Source: Diogma glabrata (Eukaryota > Arthropoda > Insecta > Diptera > Cylindrotomidae). Taken from it: a stretch of 64,000 nucleotides of DNA. A program made the position numbers and the translations under genes. How positions within the stretch are numbered: the first letter of the stretch is position 1; each line of letters opens with the position of its first letter. The notes under the pieces were generated by a model. That model was not told the origin of the DNA. It saw only the letters and a list, made by a program, of their open reading frames with translations, and did not search any database. Positions 1 to 10,134 of the stretch are shown here, piece after piece. The stretch lies in NCBI GenBank assembly GCA_963693315.1, contig OY856186.1, forward strand, positions 234,460,236 to 234,524,235. The letters are read 5' to 3'.

Positions 1-318
1 TTTGGAAGTTTAATAACATCTGTATCTGATAATCGAATTGGATGAAACTTGGTACATAAACATTTAATACGGTTCACAACAGCTCTGCATACCAATTTCC
101 GTTTTGTCACTTCCGGTTAAATTTTTTTTTACTTTTTCTCGTACAACAGAATTTATGTTTGTTGGGATACTACTGCTTTCTTTAATATTTTTATAATTAG
201 AACTATTGGTTAGCTTTTAATTAAAGTATTTGATGGATATTAGCTCATTATATATCCAGAACACTATGTTTCCAGAGCTGTGGGGAAGTCAGCCAATGCA
301 TCAGCGTTGCAATATTTT
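1..318 (-). repeat. Inverted copy of the leader and first unit of the 22.4-25.7 kb array
   Basis: Read on the minus strand, this stretch matches about 22366-22680 almost throughout. Shared features are the 'CAGCTCTGGAAACATAGTG' block, the 'GAATTTATGTTTGTTGG' block and the 'CACTTCCGG' motif. It therefore carries the unique leader plus the start of one satellite unit, cut by the window edge. The end facing the interior (about 310) coincides with the end of similarity at 22366, which suggests a true element boundary. No coding capacity is evident. Confidence 0.8.
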
Positions 319-366
319 ATAATTCTAATTGCGTTTTTACACTTAAACGAAAACCATTGCTCAGCC

Positions 367-618
367 TTAGGAATTAATTAATTTATTTGGAATTGATTTG
401 CGCAAACCCTCGAGTACAGTTTTGGAATAAGTTATAGCAGCAATGTCAGGGTTTTGAGCAGCAAGAAAAATAAGTTTCCAGGGAAATCTATTATAAAAAT
501 ATTTAAGACCCAGCCAATCCGCAGCTTTATAGTCCCATACACGACGAGGATTTGATTTAAACTGTTTAGGGATTTGAATATTAAATTTTGTGGACATCAA
601 ATTATGATCTGATCCACC
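367..618 (-). pseudogene. jockey-like non-LTR fragment, endonuclease/RT linker part
   Basis: The minus-strand translation (about 77 residues, with 'NIQIPKQFKSNPRRVWDYKA' near its start) matches the region just after the endonuclease domain in the better copy at 3870-6734. The reading continues on the other side of a large insertion: the sequence at 618 joins exactly to 8613 when compared with the homologous stretch near 57340. The fragment has no RT domain on its 3' side and is a dead relic. It would act, if intact, in target-primed reverse transcription. Confidence 0.85.
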
Positions 619-1200
619 TGTAATGACCCGTTATCATACATATATTAAAATAAAAATCCATTACAAAAATCTATACCAAATTTGACAATTTCTTTCTTTA
701 ACGAAATAATGCAGGGTGAATAAACTTATACGTTTAGTGCTGTTTATTTAATATTTCGAAATAGAAAATATCAAGACTTCGGTCTGGGTTAAGGATTTTG
801 ATATAGTTTTCGGCAAAAAACTTTTATGAGGACATGGTTTTTAGTTTTTGGCAGCGATGTGCATCAAACATAACTCTCTGTTAAAGTACAAGTATTTTTT
901 ATCTCTGTTTAAAAATTTATTACAAAACTAACACGAAACATCAATACGTTGCCGGAAAATTATAATCAAAATTCAAAAATATTGTTAAATTTAAATATTT
1001 TCTAAATTCCATTAATATTTCAAAAATTCTTAAAAATTCAAACTTTTTCCAAAATTCTAAAAATATTGCAAAAATTATTACAAAATCAAAAATTGAAAAT
1101 TTTTTCAAAATTCCAAAAATTATAAAAATATCAAAAATTAAAAATTTTTCAAAATTCTAAAAATATTTCTAAAATTCTTACAAAATCAAAAATTAAAACT

Positions 1201-3068
1201 TTTTTTTTTTTTTTTTTTTTTTTTAATAAAATGTGTTGTGTAATAGGGTTTAGAATATGTGTCACAACAACACATAAATACCTTTTAAGACCTAGGTCTA
1301 GACCTGGGTCCCACAACAACTGGCGTTCTGAGGTGTAGATTAACGCTTTTTTTAAACATCTGTGGGTTGTAGCCAACTGAGACTAAGTGTTCCGGCAAAC
1401 TATTCCATTTGTACGCAGTTCGGACAAAGAAGTCTCTCTGCGATCTGCCAGTATGACAGCGCGGGATCTTTACCGTTTCACTGGTTGCGGCAGCCGATTG
1501 CCGAGTGGAACGGGGGTAAGAATAAGTTTGAGGCATGATGCCGCTGATTTCATCTGAGCACTGCTGATGACGATATTTGTAAAAAACAACGAGGTCAGCA
1601 ACAGTGCGACGATGTTGTAGGGAATCAAGTTTTGATGTCAAAGTTCGATCACCTACAATTCGTATAGCTCGCTTTTGAACAGAGTCCAAGAGGGCCAAGA
1701 TGGAAACAGAGGCAGCACCCCAAACTTGACAGCAGTACTCCATACAAGGACGAATATAGGACTTATAAACATGGAGCAATTGGTATGGAGTGAAAAATTT
1801 TTTGCATCTATTTAGGAGGCCGAGTTTTTTAGACGCGCTTTTTGCCATCGCCATTACATGATCGTTCCAGAGTAGGTCATTTGAAACTGTGACACCCAAT
1901 AAACGAATGTTTTTACATTCACCTATTGGTTCATTACACATACTAAATAAAATATCTTTGGGGAACTCGGTCTTTAATCTGGAAACAATCAACAGCTGTG
2001 TTTTGGTGGAGTTGAAATTGACAAGGTTTTGGTCACCCCAGTCGGCAACTTTATTCAGGTCTTTGTTCACGTTTATGGCAGCGTCTCTCCGGGCAGGATT
2101 AATTCGTTCGTGTATTTTACCTTTTGAAGGAAGGGGCTCGAACGACTTGTGCAGAGTACTATCATCTGCAAAACTATTTATTGGGTTGCTGGTGATTTTC
2201 AACAATTCGTTGATATAAATCAAAAATAGGGTTGGGGACAATACTGAGCCTTGGGGTACACCAGCGTTAATTAGTTTAGACTCAGAAGAATATCCGTCTA
2301 AGGTTACCGAAATGTATCGGTCGGATAGAAAATTTTGAATCAGCTTCACAACATTGGGATGAAAACCGTACGCAACGAGCTTGTTGATTAAGTTGGCATG
2401 CCAGACTCGATCGAATGCCTTGGAGATGTCTAAAGCGATAACGTATGTTTCACCACCTTTATCAAGTATGCTGTTCCAACAATGCGCTACATAGTTTAAT
2501 AGATCGGTAGTTGATCTTTTGTTTCGAAAACCGTATTGGCTGTCGGATATTAAATGATTTTCTTCCAGAAATTTTGAAATATGTGTATTAATATAATGCT
2601 CATAGACTTTGGATAGGACCGATAGTAAAGCTATTGGCCTATAATTTGAGATATCGGATTTTGGTCCCTTTTTGGGGACGGGCTGGACATTTGCCAACTT
2701 CCAGCACGAGGGAAATATACCAGATTTGTAGGATTGGTAGAATATTTTAGTTAAAGTTGGTGCAAGTTCTTTGGAAAAGGTTTTTAAAATAATGGGTGGA
2801 ATATTGTCCATTCCTGATGCTTTGTTGATGTTTAACCCCTTTAAAAGTTTAGCGACTATTTTGGGTTTGAAGTGAAGTTCATTCATATTAACTCCTGAAG
2901 ACTGGATTTGGGGTATTTCTTTAGGAGTTTCCAAAACAGTGGAGTTCAGAGCAAAGCGTTCAGCGAACAAGTTAGCTTTTCTTGCGGGATCATTGACGAT
3001 TAAATCACCATCAATAATAGGGGGAATAGAAAATTTTGTACCAGAATTTAAAGAATTAATGGCACTTT
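1201..3068 (-). mobile_element. 5'-truncated jockey/CR1-like non-LTR retrotransposon
   Basis: A run of about 22 T at 1201-1224 is the poly(A) tail of a minus-strand insertion. A short 3' UTR follows (about 1225-1284), then an RT reading frame that stays open up to the 5' break near 3068. Loss of the 5' part is the usual outcome of incomplete target-primed reverse transcription. The 18 bp at 3047-3064 recur directly at 3066-3083, right at the 5' junction. The surrounding A-rich DNA belongs to the host element at 773-7954. The open frame suggests a fairly recent insertion. Confidence 0.88.
1285..3066 (-). CDS. Reverse transcriptase of a non-LTR element (5'-truncated, frame open)
   Basis: This is an RNA-directed DNA polymerase of the jockey/CR1 type. 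The first in-frame Met gives 561 residues, but the frame stays open upstream to the truncation point, so the Met at 2970 is probably not the native start. Visible RT motifs in order are 'SNYRPIALLSVLSKVYE', 'QYGFRNKRSTTDLL', 'ALDISKAFDRVWH', 'NAGVPQGSVLSPTLFLIYIN' and the catalytic 'SFADDST'. After the palm come the thumb and the C-terminal 'RPCMEYCCQVWG' and 'LDSLQHRRTVADL' region seen in relatives. The endonuclease domain and any ORF1 are missing. It is diverged from the copy at 3870-6734 (for example GVTVSNDLLW against GVEIENNMKW), so it is a separate family. Confidence 0.9.
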   Translation of the reverse strand, partial: SAINSLNSGTKFSIPPIIDGDLIVNDPARKANLFAERFALNSTVLETPKEIPQIQSSGVNMNELHFKPKIVAKLLKGLNINKASGMDNIPPIILKTFSKELAPTLTKIFYQSYKSGIFPSCWKLANVQPVPKKGPKSDISNYRPIALLSVLSKVYEHYINTHISKFLEENHLISDSQYGFRNKRSTTDLLNYVAHCWNSILDKGGETYVIALDISKAFDRVWHANLINKLVAYGFHPNVVKLIQNFLSDRYISVTLDGYSSESKLINAGVPQGSVLSPTLFLIYINELLKITSNPINSFADDSTLHKSFEPLPSKGKIHERINPARRDAAINVNKDLNKVADWGDQNLVNFNSTKTQLLIVSRLKTEFPKDILFSMCNEPIGECKNIRLLGVTVSNDLLWNDHVMAMAKSASKKLGLLNRCKKFFTPYQLLHVYKSYIRPCMEYCCQVWGAASVSILALLDSVQKRAIRIVGDRTLTSKLDSLQHRRTVADLVVFYKYRHQQCSDEISGIMPQTYSYPRSTRQSAAATSETVKIPRCHTGRSQRDFFVRTAYKWNSLPEHLVSVGYNPQMFKKSVNLHLRTPVVVGPRSRPRS

Positions 3069-3187
3069 AAAGAATTAATGGCAAATTCTAAAAATATTGC
3101 AAAAATTATTACAAAATCAAATATACAAACTTTTTCAAAATTCCAAAAATATTTTAAAAACTATAACAAATTCAAAAATTTACATGT

Positions 3188-6100
3188 ATCATTTTCAGAT
3201 ATATCAAAGTAGCGGTTGCAAGAAGACGTTGTTTAATTTTGTTGCTGTCAATTTTTTTTATTTACAATTTTTATCGAATTTAATTTTTTTATATCAAATT
3301 ATTATTTTAAATTATTATTTTAAATTATTATTTTAGAATAATTTTTTAATTTTTAGGGAATACAATACATATTAATAATTTTTCTTTTTGTTTTGTAGGT
3401 AAGGATTTTACAAAAAAAAATATTGACCGAAAAAATATTGAAAAGAAACAATAAGTGAAAGAAAATTATAAGGGATAGGATAAGAACATTTTGCAAAAAA
3501 AATTAATTCAGATAAGTTTTTCTTATCATTCAAATTTTTATTTTATTTATTTTTATGTAGAATTGTAGTTATTTTATTAGTTTTGTTGTTAGTTTTCTTG
3601 TGTTCTTGTTGACTCAATAACAGGTTTTAAGTACACTTTATGTATAGTTTCCTGTGTTTGAGTTACATCTTGTTTTGATGTTTCTAAAATAATATTTTGT
3701 TTACAATTTCATAATTTTAATTGTCGATTTTAACAGTGAACCTAGACTTAGATTCAGGTTGTCCAGCTGTTGAAGTAGTCAATTTCAATTTCAATTTGAG
3801 TTTGTTTGTGTTCGCATTACTGTGGTTTTCGTATGTATGTTTTTCATTGATATTTCTCTATGAATTAAAATGGCAAAATTATCTATCAGCTATGCAAACA
3901 TAAGAGGATTGAATATAAACCTTAATTCAGTCCATCTTTTTCTTGAAACTATGAAACCTGATATTTTGTTTTTAACGGAAACGATTATCAGTGCGCGTGC
4001 TGTGACCTTAGATAAAAACAAATACCTTTGTCCCAATTATGAACTTGAATCCTCATTCTACATTAAGCATGGAGTTTGTGCTTATATTAGGGATACTATA
4101 CCATATGTGAGATTAAATAAATTTGAATTAAATGCAAAATTTCACAATATGGTGTCACTAAAAATTAGTTGCCCAAGTCAAACGCTGTTTGTCTTTGGAC
4201 TTTACCGTTCACCTAATTCACCTGAGAACTCTAATTTATTTCATGACTTATCTGAGAAGATAGATAGGTTGGTTGAGTATCCTAATGCAAAGTTTATAGT
4301 CCTTGGAGATTTTAATGTCCACAATAAAGAATGGCTTACACACAGCTCTAAAACTGACGAGGTTGGTAGACAGGCTGAGTTGTTTGCTCTTTATCACAAT
4401 TTTATTCAAATAATAGACCAGCCAACCAGAGTTCCTGACATTCCTGGTCAAAGTAGTAATTTGCTTGATTTATTTTTGACAAACGATCCATATCTGGTTC
4501 AATTTAAAATATCAGAACCATTGGGTGGTTCAGATCATAATTTGATCTCCACACAACTAAATATACAAATTCCAAAACAATTTAAAGCGAATCCACGCAA
4601 TGTTTGGGATTACAAAGCTGCGGATTGGCAAGGACTTAAAAGTTTTTTTAGATGTTTTCCTTGGAAACGCTATTGCCTTACCGGCCAAGACCCAGACATA
4701 GCTGCATCAAATTTTTCGGAAACTGTAATTGATGGTATGCACAGATTTATTCCTAATAAATTGATCATTCCGAAAACTGATCTATGGTTTTCTAGTAAAT
4801 GCAAAAAAGCTATAAAAGTTAAAAAAAAGGCTTTTCGAAAGTTTAATCAAAACAAAACCGATGAAAACCTTAGACAGTACCGTAAAGAGAGAAATTTATG
4901 TCGTAAGTTAATAGATGAAGAGAAACATCTATTTAATAGGAAAAAAGCATCTAAATTCGCAGAACATCCGACTGGTTCACGCAATTTCTATAAAGCCGCA
5001 AAGGCTGTCCAAAGCAACTTTTGTAAATCTTCCCTACCGCCTCTTGTTAATAGAGATGTCCCTATCATTGATCCAAAAGAGAAAGCTAATTTGCTTGGGC
5101 ATTATTTCTCTTTAAATTCTACTTTAAAAGAACCTAATTTCCAACCTAAACCTATTTCTAAAGTTTCTTATAAAATGAGGCGGATAATTTTTCGGAAAAA
5201 CATTGTTCGAAAAATGCTTTTAAAAATCAATACTAACAAAGCAACAGGCCCTGATTTTATTCCTCCGATTATACTTAAAACATTTGCTAGGGAGCTAGCA
5301 CCAATCCTCACTAAAATTTTCTATTTGTCATATAAGAAAGGAATTTTTCCTGAAATTTGGAAAATGGCTAGTGTACAGCCAGTTTCGAAAAAGGGCAGTA
5401 AGACTGATCCTACGAATTACAGACCCATTTCAATTTTATCGGTAGTTGCTAAAATTTTTGAGAAATATGTCAATTTTAATTTAATGAGCTTCTTAGAGTC
5501 TTCCAAATTAATTAATGAGAGACAATATGGATTTCGAAAAGGAAGAGCGACGGGAGATTTGCTGTCTTTTGTCACTCATATCTGGAACAAGTCGCTTGAA
5601 AACTTTGGAGAAACATTCGGTGTTGCTCTTGATATTTCCAAGGCATTTGACAAAGTTTGGCATAACAACCTTATATGCAAATTGAGATCCTATGGTTTAG
5701 ACGAGCAGCTTATATCTTGGACTCAGAGCTTTATATCTGATCGAAAATTTCGGGTCAATGTTGACGGTGTATCATCGAATACTTTTTCAACTAATGCAGG
5801 AGTTCCTCAGGGTTCCGCTTTGTCACCAACTCTTTTTCTTATCTATATTAATGATTTGTTGGACTCAACGGTTCATCCTATACATAGTTTTGCTGATGAT
5901 AGCACGCTTCATGCGTCTCATGAAGCACCTAAATTATATACACCCTTAGCGCTTAGTGAGTGTAGGTCAAAATTGATAGATTCCCTTAACACTGATCTTA
6001 AAACAATTATGGATTAGGGTATTGCTAACAGTGTTGAATTCAATACAAGCAAAACACAGGTTTGTCATTTTTCTAGGATAACGACACCCAATCCTTTTCC

Positions 6101-6853
6101 ATTAACATTTGGCCCCAAAAATCTTTTAGAGAATGAGTCTGTCAGACTTCTAGGAGTTGAGATTGAAAATAATATGAAGTGGAATTCTCATATTTTTAAT
6201 CTGGCTAAGAATGCTGTTCAAAAGTTAGGATTTTTGGGGCGATGTCGTAAGTTTTTCGATAGCGAACAACTTCTTTTAGTTTATAAATCTTTTATACGTC
6301 CCTGCATGGAATACTGTTCTCACATATGGGGTGGAGCATACTTGACTAGTCTAAATTACCTTGATTCTGTACAGCGTAGAGCTATTAAACTCATTGGTAA
6401 CCCAAGTCTTACTAACAGTCTTGATTCCTTGCAACACAGAAGAAATGTTGCTGATTTGACTATATTTTATAAATATATTATGGATGAACGAGCTTCTGAA
6501 GAGATCAAATCGATTTTACCTAAATCAGCAAACCTTTCGCGTCACACCAGAGCAAACGTAGCAGCGCATCCCTTTACAGTTCAAATAATTAGGTGTAGAA
6601 CTGTAGCCTTCCAACGTGACTTTTTCAACAGAGTCTCTCATCTTTGGAATGCCTTACCTTCCTGGGTTTTCCCTGATGAATTTAATCCTCAAGGCTTTAA
6701 AGTTAACGTTCATAAATTTCTCAGAGAATCTTAATTTGCATTCCATTCTTATCCCTAGTTGGCATGGTATCTTCGGATATTCAGAGACGTTAATTTATAA
6801 TTTATTATAATTAACACTAAACATGCCTAACTTTAAATAAAAAAAAAAAAAAA
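3188..6853 (+). mobile_element. Near full-length jockey-like non-LTR retrotransposon
   Basis: Comparison with the uninterrupted host copy at 32300-32345 shows that this block is inserted in a 'CCCATGTCCAATTTC'-like target. ATGT flanks it on both sides (3184-3187 and 6854-6857), a short possible TSD. It has a ~680-bp 5' leader, one long ORF2 (3870-6734) and a short 3' UTR ending in a pure A run at 6837-6853. I see no separate gag-like ORF1 with zinc knuckles. The AT-rich leader contains only a 60-codon frame (3721-3903) that overlaps the ORF2 start and is probably not a gene. Confidence 0.85.
3870..6734 (+). pseudogene. jockey-like ORF2: AP-type endonuclease plus reverse transcriptase, one nonsense codon
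   Basis: This encodes the replication enzyme of a non-LTR element, which nicks target DNA and copies its RNA there. Endonuclease motifs include 'YANIRGL' near residue 10, 'LTETII' (Glu 37), 'YRSPNSPEN' near 112, 'LGDFNVHN' (Asp 147) and 'GGSDHNLIS' (Asp 222, His 223). RT motifs follow: 'NYRPISILSVVAKIFEK', 'RQYGFRKGRATGDLL', 'VALDISKAFDKVWH', 'NAGVPQGSALSP' and catalytic 'SFADDST' near 673. A TAG at 6015-6017 interrupts the frame; the homologous copy near 55880 has TGG (Trp) there. The same frame then runs on to 6734 through the C-terminal 'RPCMEYCSHIWGG' and 'LDSLQHRRNVADL' region. Everything else looks intact, so the copy is young but disabled by one codon. Confidence 0.93.
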
Positions 6854-6894
6854 ATGTCCAATTTCATTTAAAATTACATTTACGTCATAAAAAC

Positions 6895-7555
6895 AGCTAC
6901 ATATTTTTTTTCCCAAAAAATTGGCTAAAAAATTAAATGAAATCATTTTTTGACACTTGTCATTATTTTTTGACAAACTTATAATGCCATAATTCTCTAT
7001 AATAATAATAAAATATCATGTCATACGAACTATTAATTTTATTTTTTTCTAAAAAACTTGGGTAAAAAATAAATAAAAACCTTTCTTTTGACACACTTGA
7101 CAACATTTTTCGACAAACTTATAATGCCATAATTCTCAATAATAATAATAAAATTTAATTTCAAACAAACACTTTAATTTTTTTTGCAAAAAATTAGGTA
7201 AAAAACTAAATAAAAATCTTTTGACATACTTGACAACATTTTTTTGACAAACTTACAATGCCATAATTCTCAATAATAATAATTAAATTTCATTTCAAAC
7301 ACAATTTTATTTTTTCCAAAAAATTGGGTAAAAAAATAAATATAAATCTTTCTTTTGACACACTTGACAACACTTTTTTGACAAACTTATAATGCCATAA
7401 TTCTCAATAATAATAATAAAACTTCATTTCAAACAAACAAAATTAATTTTATTTTTTTTCCAAAAAATTAGGTAAAAAAATAAATAAAAATCTTTCTTTT
7501 GACACACTTGACAACATTTTTTGACAAACTTATAATGAAATAATCTAGTTTTTGA
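6895..7555 (-). repeat. ~115-bp tandem array inside the ACTTCGGTC element
   Basis: Five to six units contain 'TTTTGACACACTTGACAACA', then 'ACAAACTTATAATGCCATAA', then 'TTCTCAATAATAATAATAAA', then a 'CCAAAAAATTGGGTAAAAAA' block. The same array is present in the opposite orientation at about 31630-32290, at the same position in the sister copy. The array is therefore part of the element rather than of the site. The copy at 11654-14389 keeps only about one unit. Confidence 0.85.
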
Positions 7556-7954
7556 TCTCACATACCAATCCCGACCATCAAGATTTCTCCAAATTTAATG
7601 TTCCTACTCGTAATCACTTAAAATGAACGTTTTTTAAGCCAAAAATATGAACATTTGCTATTTTTGACACACATAATGACTTTTTTGACACACTTTCGGT
7701 ACAGTTATCGAACACAGCGTCCTTTCGGACCTGTCTCTTGAGTATACCTATTTTTAGAAAAAAAAATTTTTGAAATCCCTCCAGCGGTTTTCCCTGCAGC
7801 GTAGGTAATGACGGCCGGCAGACAGACATACATTTTTTTTTTTTGCTTTTTTAGAATCAGGAGGTCCTAAAACGTCGAGAAATGTCAAAAAAAGTGGGGG
7901 TAAGAATTTCACTTTGAGCTCATGAATGTAATACTTAGGTCTTTCAGACCGAAG
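7556..7954 (-). repeat. Conserved terminal region of the ACTTCGGTC element
   Basis: About 380 bp at this end are shared by all three copies (also 31212-31620 and 11654-12050). They include 'CGACGTTTTAGGACCT', a 'GCCGGC'-containing block and 'GTTCGATAACTGTACCGAAA'-like sequence. The last 25 bp can fold: CTTAGGTCT and AGACCGAAG pair around TTC, a hairpin exactly at the tip. I see no coding content; it may hold transposase-binding sites, which is inference. Confidence 0.65.
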
Positions 7955-8612
7955 TAATATTAATTAAATAGCAACATTACGATTGTTCAACAAATATGCA
8001 AAATCGCATAATTGCTGTACATTGAAAATGAAAATGAACGATGGGTTTTTCACCATTGATTGTTTTGTAGGGGAATTGATTTGTACTTTAAATTAATTTG
8101 ATTGGCTTAACGAATTTTAAAACAAAATTATTTTAATAACGGTTCATTACGCTCCCTTACAAAAAATAATGAATACATAACATATTTTCTGATAGTTAGA
8201 ATTGTGTTGTGAAAAACTCGGTAGAGTGATAATCGAAGTAAAATAATAGTTCGTAATAATAATAGTTTTTATACACTTTTTAATAGTGTTCAACTTAATT
8301 TTGTTTTAAAATTCGTTAAGCCAATCAAATTAATTTAAAGTACAAATCAATTCCCCTACAAAACAATCAAAGGTGAAAAACCCATCGTTCATTTACATTT
8401 TCAATGTACAGCAATTATGCGATTTTGCATAATTGTTGAACAATCGTAATGTTGCTATTTAATTAATATTTCTATTTCGAAATATTAAATAAACAGCACT
8501 AAACGTATAAGTTTATTCCCCCTGCATTATTTCGTTAAGAAATTGTGAAATTTGGTATAGATTTTTGTAATGGATTTTTATTTTAATATATGTATGATAA
8601 CGGGTCATTACA

Positions 8613-9180
8613 CACCTAAAGGCTCTGATACCTTAATTTGTGCCAAGCACGGATCATTTGTCAAAAACAAATCAATAAGTGACTATTTTGACCATAAATG
8701 TCAGGAACCCTTGTTGGCTGGTCAATCAACTGTTGAAAATTATGATATATAGCAAACAGTTCATCCTGTTTACCAATCTTATCTGTTTTAGAGCTGAAAG
8801 TAAGTCATTCGATATTGTGGACATTAAAGTCACCAAGAACTATAAATTTAGCATTAGGATAATCGTTTAACCTATCTATCTTTTCAGATAGGTCGTGAAA
8901 TAAATTTATGCTCTCTGGAGAGTTGGGTGAACGATATAGTCCAAAGACAAACAACGTTTGCTAAGGACAACTAATTTTTAGAGATACCATGTTGTAAAAT
9001 TTAGTATTTAACTCGAAATTTTTAATTCTCACATATGGATGGTATCCCTAACCTAACATACGCACAAACACCATGCTTGAAGTAAAACGATGCTTCAAGG
9101 TCATAGTGTAGGCAAATATATTTATTTTTATCCAGAGCTGCACCTCTTGCACTAATAATTGTTTTCGTCAAAAAAAGGCT
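8613..9180 (-). pseudogene. jockey-like endonuclease fragment (other half of 367-618)
   Basis: On the minus strand this encodes degraded pieces of the AP endonuclease domain. DNA matching the 'LSEKIDRL', 'VLGDFN' and 'SKTD' regions of the plus-strand copy is clear, but frameshifts and stops break it. It stops around 9180, near the 'LTETIIS' coding region, so the N-terminal tip and leader are absent. Together with 367-618 it formed one fragment before the fold-back element inserted. Confidence 0.8.
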
Positions 9181-9221
9181 TTACACTTTATTATTGTTAT
9201 TTTACACTAAACTAAAGTATT

Positions 9222-10134
9222 TGATATTTAGTCCAGTAACTTTATACATCACAGTATGCGTCGAATCCGGTAGTTCTGATTTTTTGCAGACTTGTTTATG
9301 ATGTTTGTCTAATAAATAATCCAAGTTTGTGACCTCGAGCGCCGAACGCAACTTTGTCAAAAATCGAAAAAACCGCGAAAAAGTCGTTATTTTTTCAAAT
9401 TTTGGCGATTATAACCCTAAAGGACTAGTTTTTTCTTTATACTTTCTTAGGACGGTCTTAAAGTAGATTAAATTGGCTACAATATGATACTAGAACTTTC
9501 TCTGTAGACCCAATAGTTTCCGAGATTAAGCAGTTCAAAGTTTATCATATTTTTCAAAATTCGCAATTTTTTGCAATTCTGTCGTTCTGAATGAATTTTC
9601 GAGTGACTAAAATAATGTCTAAAATATTGCAAAATATTGCGTAATATTGCGGTCAAAAAAATGATAAACTTTGAAAGGCTCAATCTCGGAAACTATTGGG
9701 TGCACAGAGACAATTCTAGTATCATATTGTAGCAAATTTAGTTTAATTTTTTTCAAAAACTAGTCCTTTAAGGCCATAAACGCCAAAATTTGAAAAAATA
9801 ACGATTTTTTCGATTTTGGAGGCTTAATCTCGGAAACTATTGGGTCTACAAAGACAGTTCTAGTATCATATTGTAGCAAATTTAGTCTACTTTAAAACCA
9901 TCCTAAGAAAGCATGAAGAAAAACTAGTCCTTTAGGGTTATAATCGCCAAAATTTGTAAAAATAACGATTTTTTCGCGGTTTTTTCGATTTTTGACAAAG
10001 TTGCGTTCGGCGCTCGAGGTCACAAACTTGGATTATTCATTAGGCCAACATCATAAACAAGTCTGCAATAAATCAGAACTACCGGATTTGACGCATACTG
10101 CCCCATACTCTCAGGCGACAAAGTTACTGGACTA
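9222..10134. mobile_element. Fold-back element with ~400-bp arms
   Basis: The ends read TAGTCCAGTAACTTT and AAAGTTACTGGACTA. ATT lies outside both, a possible 3-bp TSD. The arms pair over several hundred bases, including the CG-rich 'CTCGAGCGCCGAACGCAACT' (left, about 9336) and its complement near 10000. The centre repeats a 'GGAAACTATTGGGT' plus 'TCTAGTATCATATTGTAGC' module at least three times, once inverted. No protein is encoded. Confidence 0.8.

Larger units (their letters stand above)
773..7954 (-). mobile_element. ACTTCGGTC-ended DNA element (copy 1), with two nested retrotransposons
   Basis: It begins CAAGACTTCGGTCTGGG and ends CAGACCGAAGT, giving an 11-bp terminal inverted repeat. 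AATAT flanks both sides (about 766-770 and 7956-7960), a plausible TSD. Two non-LTR insertions (1201-about 3068 and 3188-6853) inflate it. Without them about 1.65 kb remains, matching the uninterrupted copy at 31212-32928 in the opposite orientation. Internal parts are an A-rich stretch of 'AAAATTCTAAAAATATTGC'-like repeats, a ~115-bp tandem array and a CG-richer terminal 380 bp. No transposase is seen, so it is probably non-autonomous; its superfamily is unassigned. Confidence 0.8.
619..8612. mobile_element. Fold-back (long-TIR) DNA element, split by a nested insertion
   Basis: The ends are inverted copies: 'TGTAATGACCCGTTATCATA' at 619 and its reverse complement ending at 8612. The 4-bp sequence CACC occurs at 615-618 and 8613-8616, as expected for a target duplication. 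After removing the insertion at 773-7954, about 0.8 kb remains. Almost all of it is arms: 619-772 plus 7955-8130 pair with about 8290-8612, leaving a loop of about 150 bp. No protein is encoded. The element interrupts a jockey-like fragment whose halves are at 367-618 and 8613-9180. Confidence 0.85.

Noticed and set aside
3721..3903. Possible ORF1 of the jockey-like element
   Set aside because: Only 60 codons, overlaps the ORF2 start, has no zinc knuckle or coiled coil.
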